A DNA stretch of 64,000 nucleotides from the NCBI RefSeq assembly GCF_014243395.1, contig NZ_JACLCP010000002.1, positions 434,001-498,000 of the forward strand, given 5' to 3'. The notes beneath the pieces were generated by a model. It was not told the origin of the DNA. It did no database searches and saw nothing but the letters and a program-made list of their open reading frames with translations. The first letter of the stretch is position 1. Every line of letters starts with the position of its first letter. Both the position numbers and the translations under genes were made by a program. Positions 63,586 to 64,000 of this stretch are shown piece by piece. This stretch comes from Winogradskyella flava (GTDB taxonomy: Bacteria > Bacteroidota > Bacteroidia > Flavobacteriales > Flavobacteriaceae).

Positions 63586-64000
63586 ATGACTGTTAAGGTG
63601 AAAAAAACAATTAAAACTCAAAGACTGTACATCAGACCTGTAACCACAAATGATGCTCCATTTATTTTGGAACTAATGAACACACCTAAATGGATTCAAT
63701 TTATTGGTGATAGAAATGTCAAAACTGTTGAAGAAGCAGCGATCTACATTAAAGAAAAGGCATTTTCGCAATTAGAAAAGTACGGTTATGGTAATAATGT
63801 TATTATTAAAAAAGATGATAACGTAAAGCTAGGTACTTGTGGCTTGTATCATCGAGATGACAGAGAAGATCCCGATATTGGTTTTGCTTTTCTTCCTGAA
63901 TATGAACGTAAAGGCTATGCCTTTGAAGCTTCACAACAGTTAATCGTTGCTGCAAAAGAAGATTATGGTTTGTCCGAATTAAGTGCATATACGCTTGAGG
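63586..64000 (+). CDS. GNAT N-acetyltransferase, 3' end beyond the window
   Basis: 138 residues are visible from the ATG at 63586. The RimJ-like opening KTQRLYIRPVTTNDAPFIL is followed by LGTCGLYHRDDREDPDIGFA and the acetyl-CoA loop PEYERKGYAFEA. It fits the ribosomal-protein-alanine acetyltransferase-like group that modifies N-termini or small molecules. The frame is open to the window end. It is divergent from nnr, 79 bases away. Confidence 0.88.
   Translation, partial: MTVKVKKTIKTQRLYIRPVTTNDAPFILELMNTPKWIQFIGDRNVKTVEEAAIYIKEKAFSQLEKYGYGNNVIIKKDDNVKLGTCGLYHRDDREDPDIGFAFLPEYERKGYAFEASQQLIVAAKEDYGLSELSAYTLE

Overview
The window is a stretch of low-GC chromosome from a marine-type Flavobacteriaceae (phylum Bacteroidota). 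The evidence is the AT-rich sequence, the near absence of Shine-Dalgarno sites, promoters of the Bacteroidota form TTTG-N19-TAnnTTTG, and lineage-typical genes: an EttA/CAL67264-like pair, a ligase-associated DNA-damage operon, a very large TamB, SulP, a DUF4159 protein, and many small lipoproteins and TPR proteins. Genus cannot be fixed from sequence alone. Both ends are cut inside genes. No prophage, classical IS element, CRISPR array or rRNA was seen.

Layout. 1-5 kb: coiled-coil membrane protein (partial), arginase-fold formimidoylglutamase, a MarR-GNAT fusion, a probably frameshifted TPR membrane protein, a SulP anion transporter and a lipocalin-like lipoprotein. 5-14.7 kb: a long minus-strand cluster with a coiled-coil protein, an unknown protein, a classical AAA+ ATPase, a NudK-like Nudix hydrolase, a second unknown protein and several membrane proteins. 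Two small genes, a GIY-YIG nuclease and a four-helix-bundle (S23/IVP) protein, sit inside it between inverted repeats. 14.9-18.2 kb: MBL-fold lipoprotein, two tiny membrane proteins, EttA. 18.3-21.7 kb: a redox/electrophile-type operon (DoxX, FMN reductase, GNAT, MarR, two pirins) with two matching palindromes. 21.8-29.5 kb: acyl-CoA carboxylase beta subunit, MFS transporter, M24 peptidase, sugar kinase, and glycolytic gap and pfkA. 29.6-40.7 kb: TamB, divergent from tsaD, rsmE and RNA-modification or membrane genes. 41.2-47 kb: the four-gene exonuclease-ligase-Lhr helicase-PdeM operon with overlapping ends. 47.2-47.6 kb: tRNA cluster Ser-Pro-Arg-Pro, followed by hairpins and a decayed tRNA-Pro 3' end. 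47.8-64 kb: 7TM-HD phosphodiesterase, thiolase, NlpC/P60, TPR protein, gyrA divergent from clpC, hutH, a TlpA-like thioredoxin, nnr, and a partial GNAT.

Most notable: (a) the minus-strand cluster of coiled coil, AAA+, Nudix and membrane proteins, which I cannot match to a characterised system; (b) two small genes inside that cluster that look like mobile units, one bounded by TGTCAT-type palindromes and the other by inverted arrays of a 7-bp CAGT-led repeat; (c) a pair of TTCC-N2-GGAA palindromes, one covering a good -33 element, which predict autoregulation by the MarR protein of the pirin/DoxX operon. Several start codons were moved to internal ATG or GTG codons where the extended reading frame ran into repeats or overlapped the neighbouring gene.
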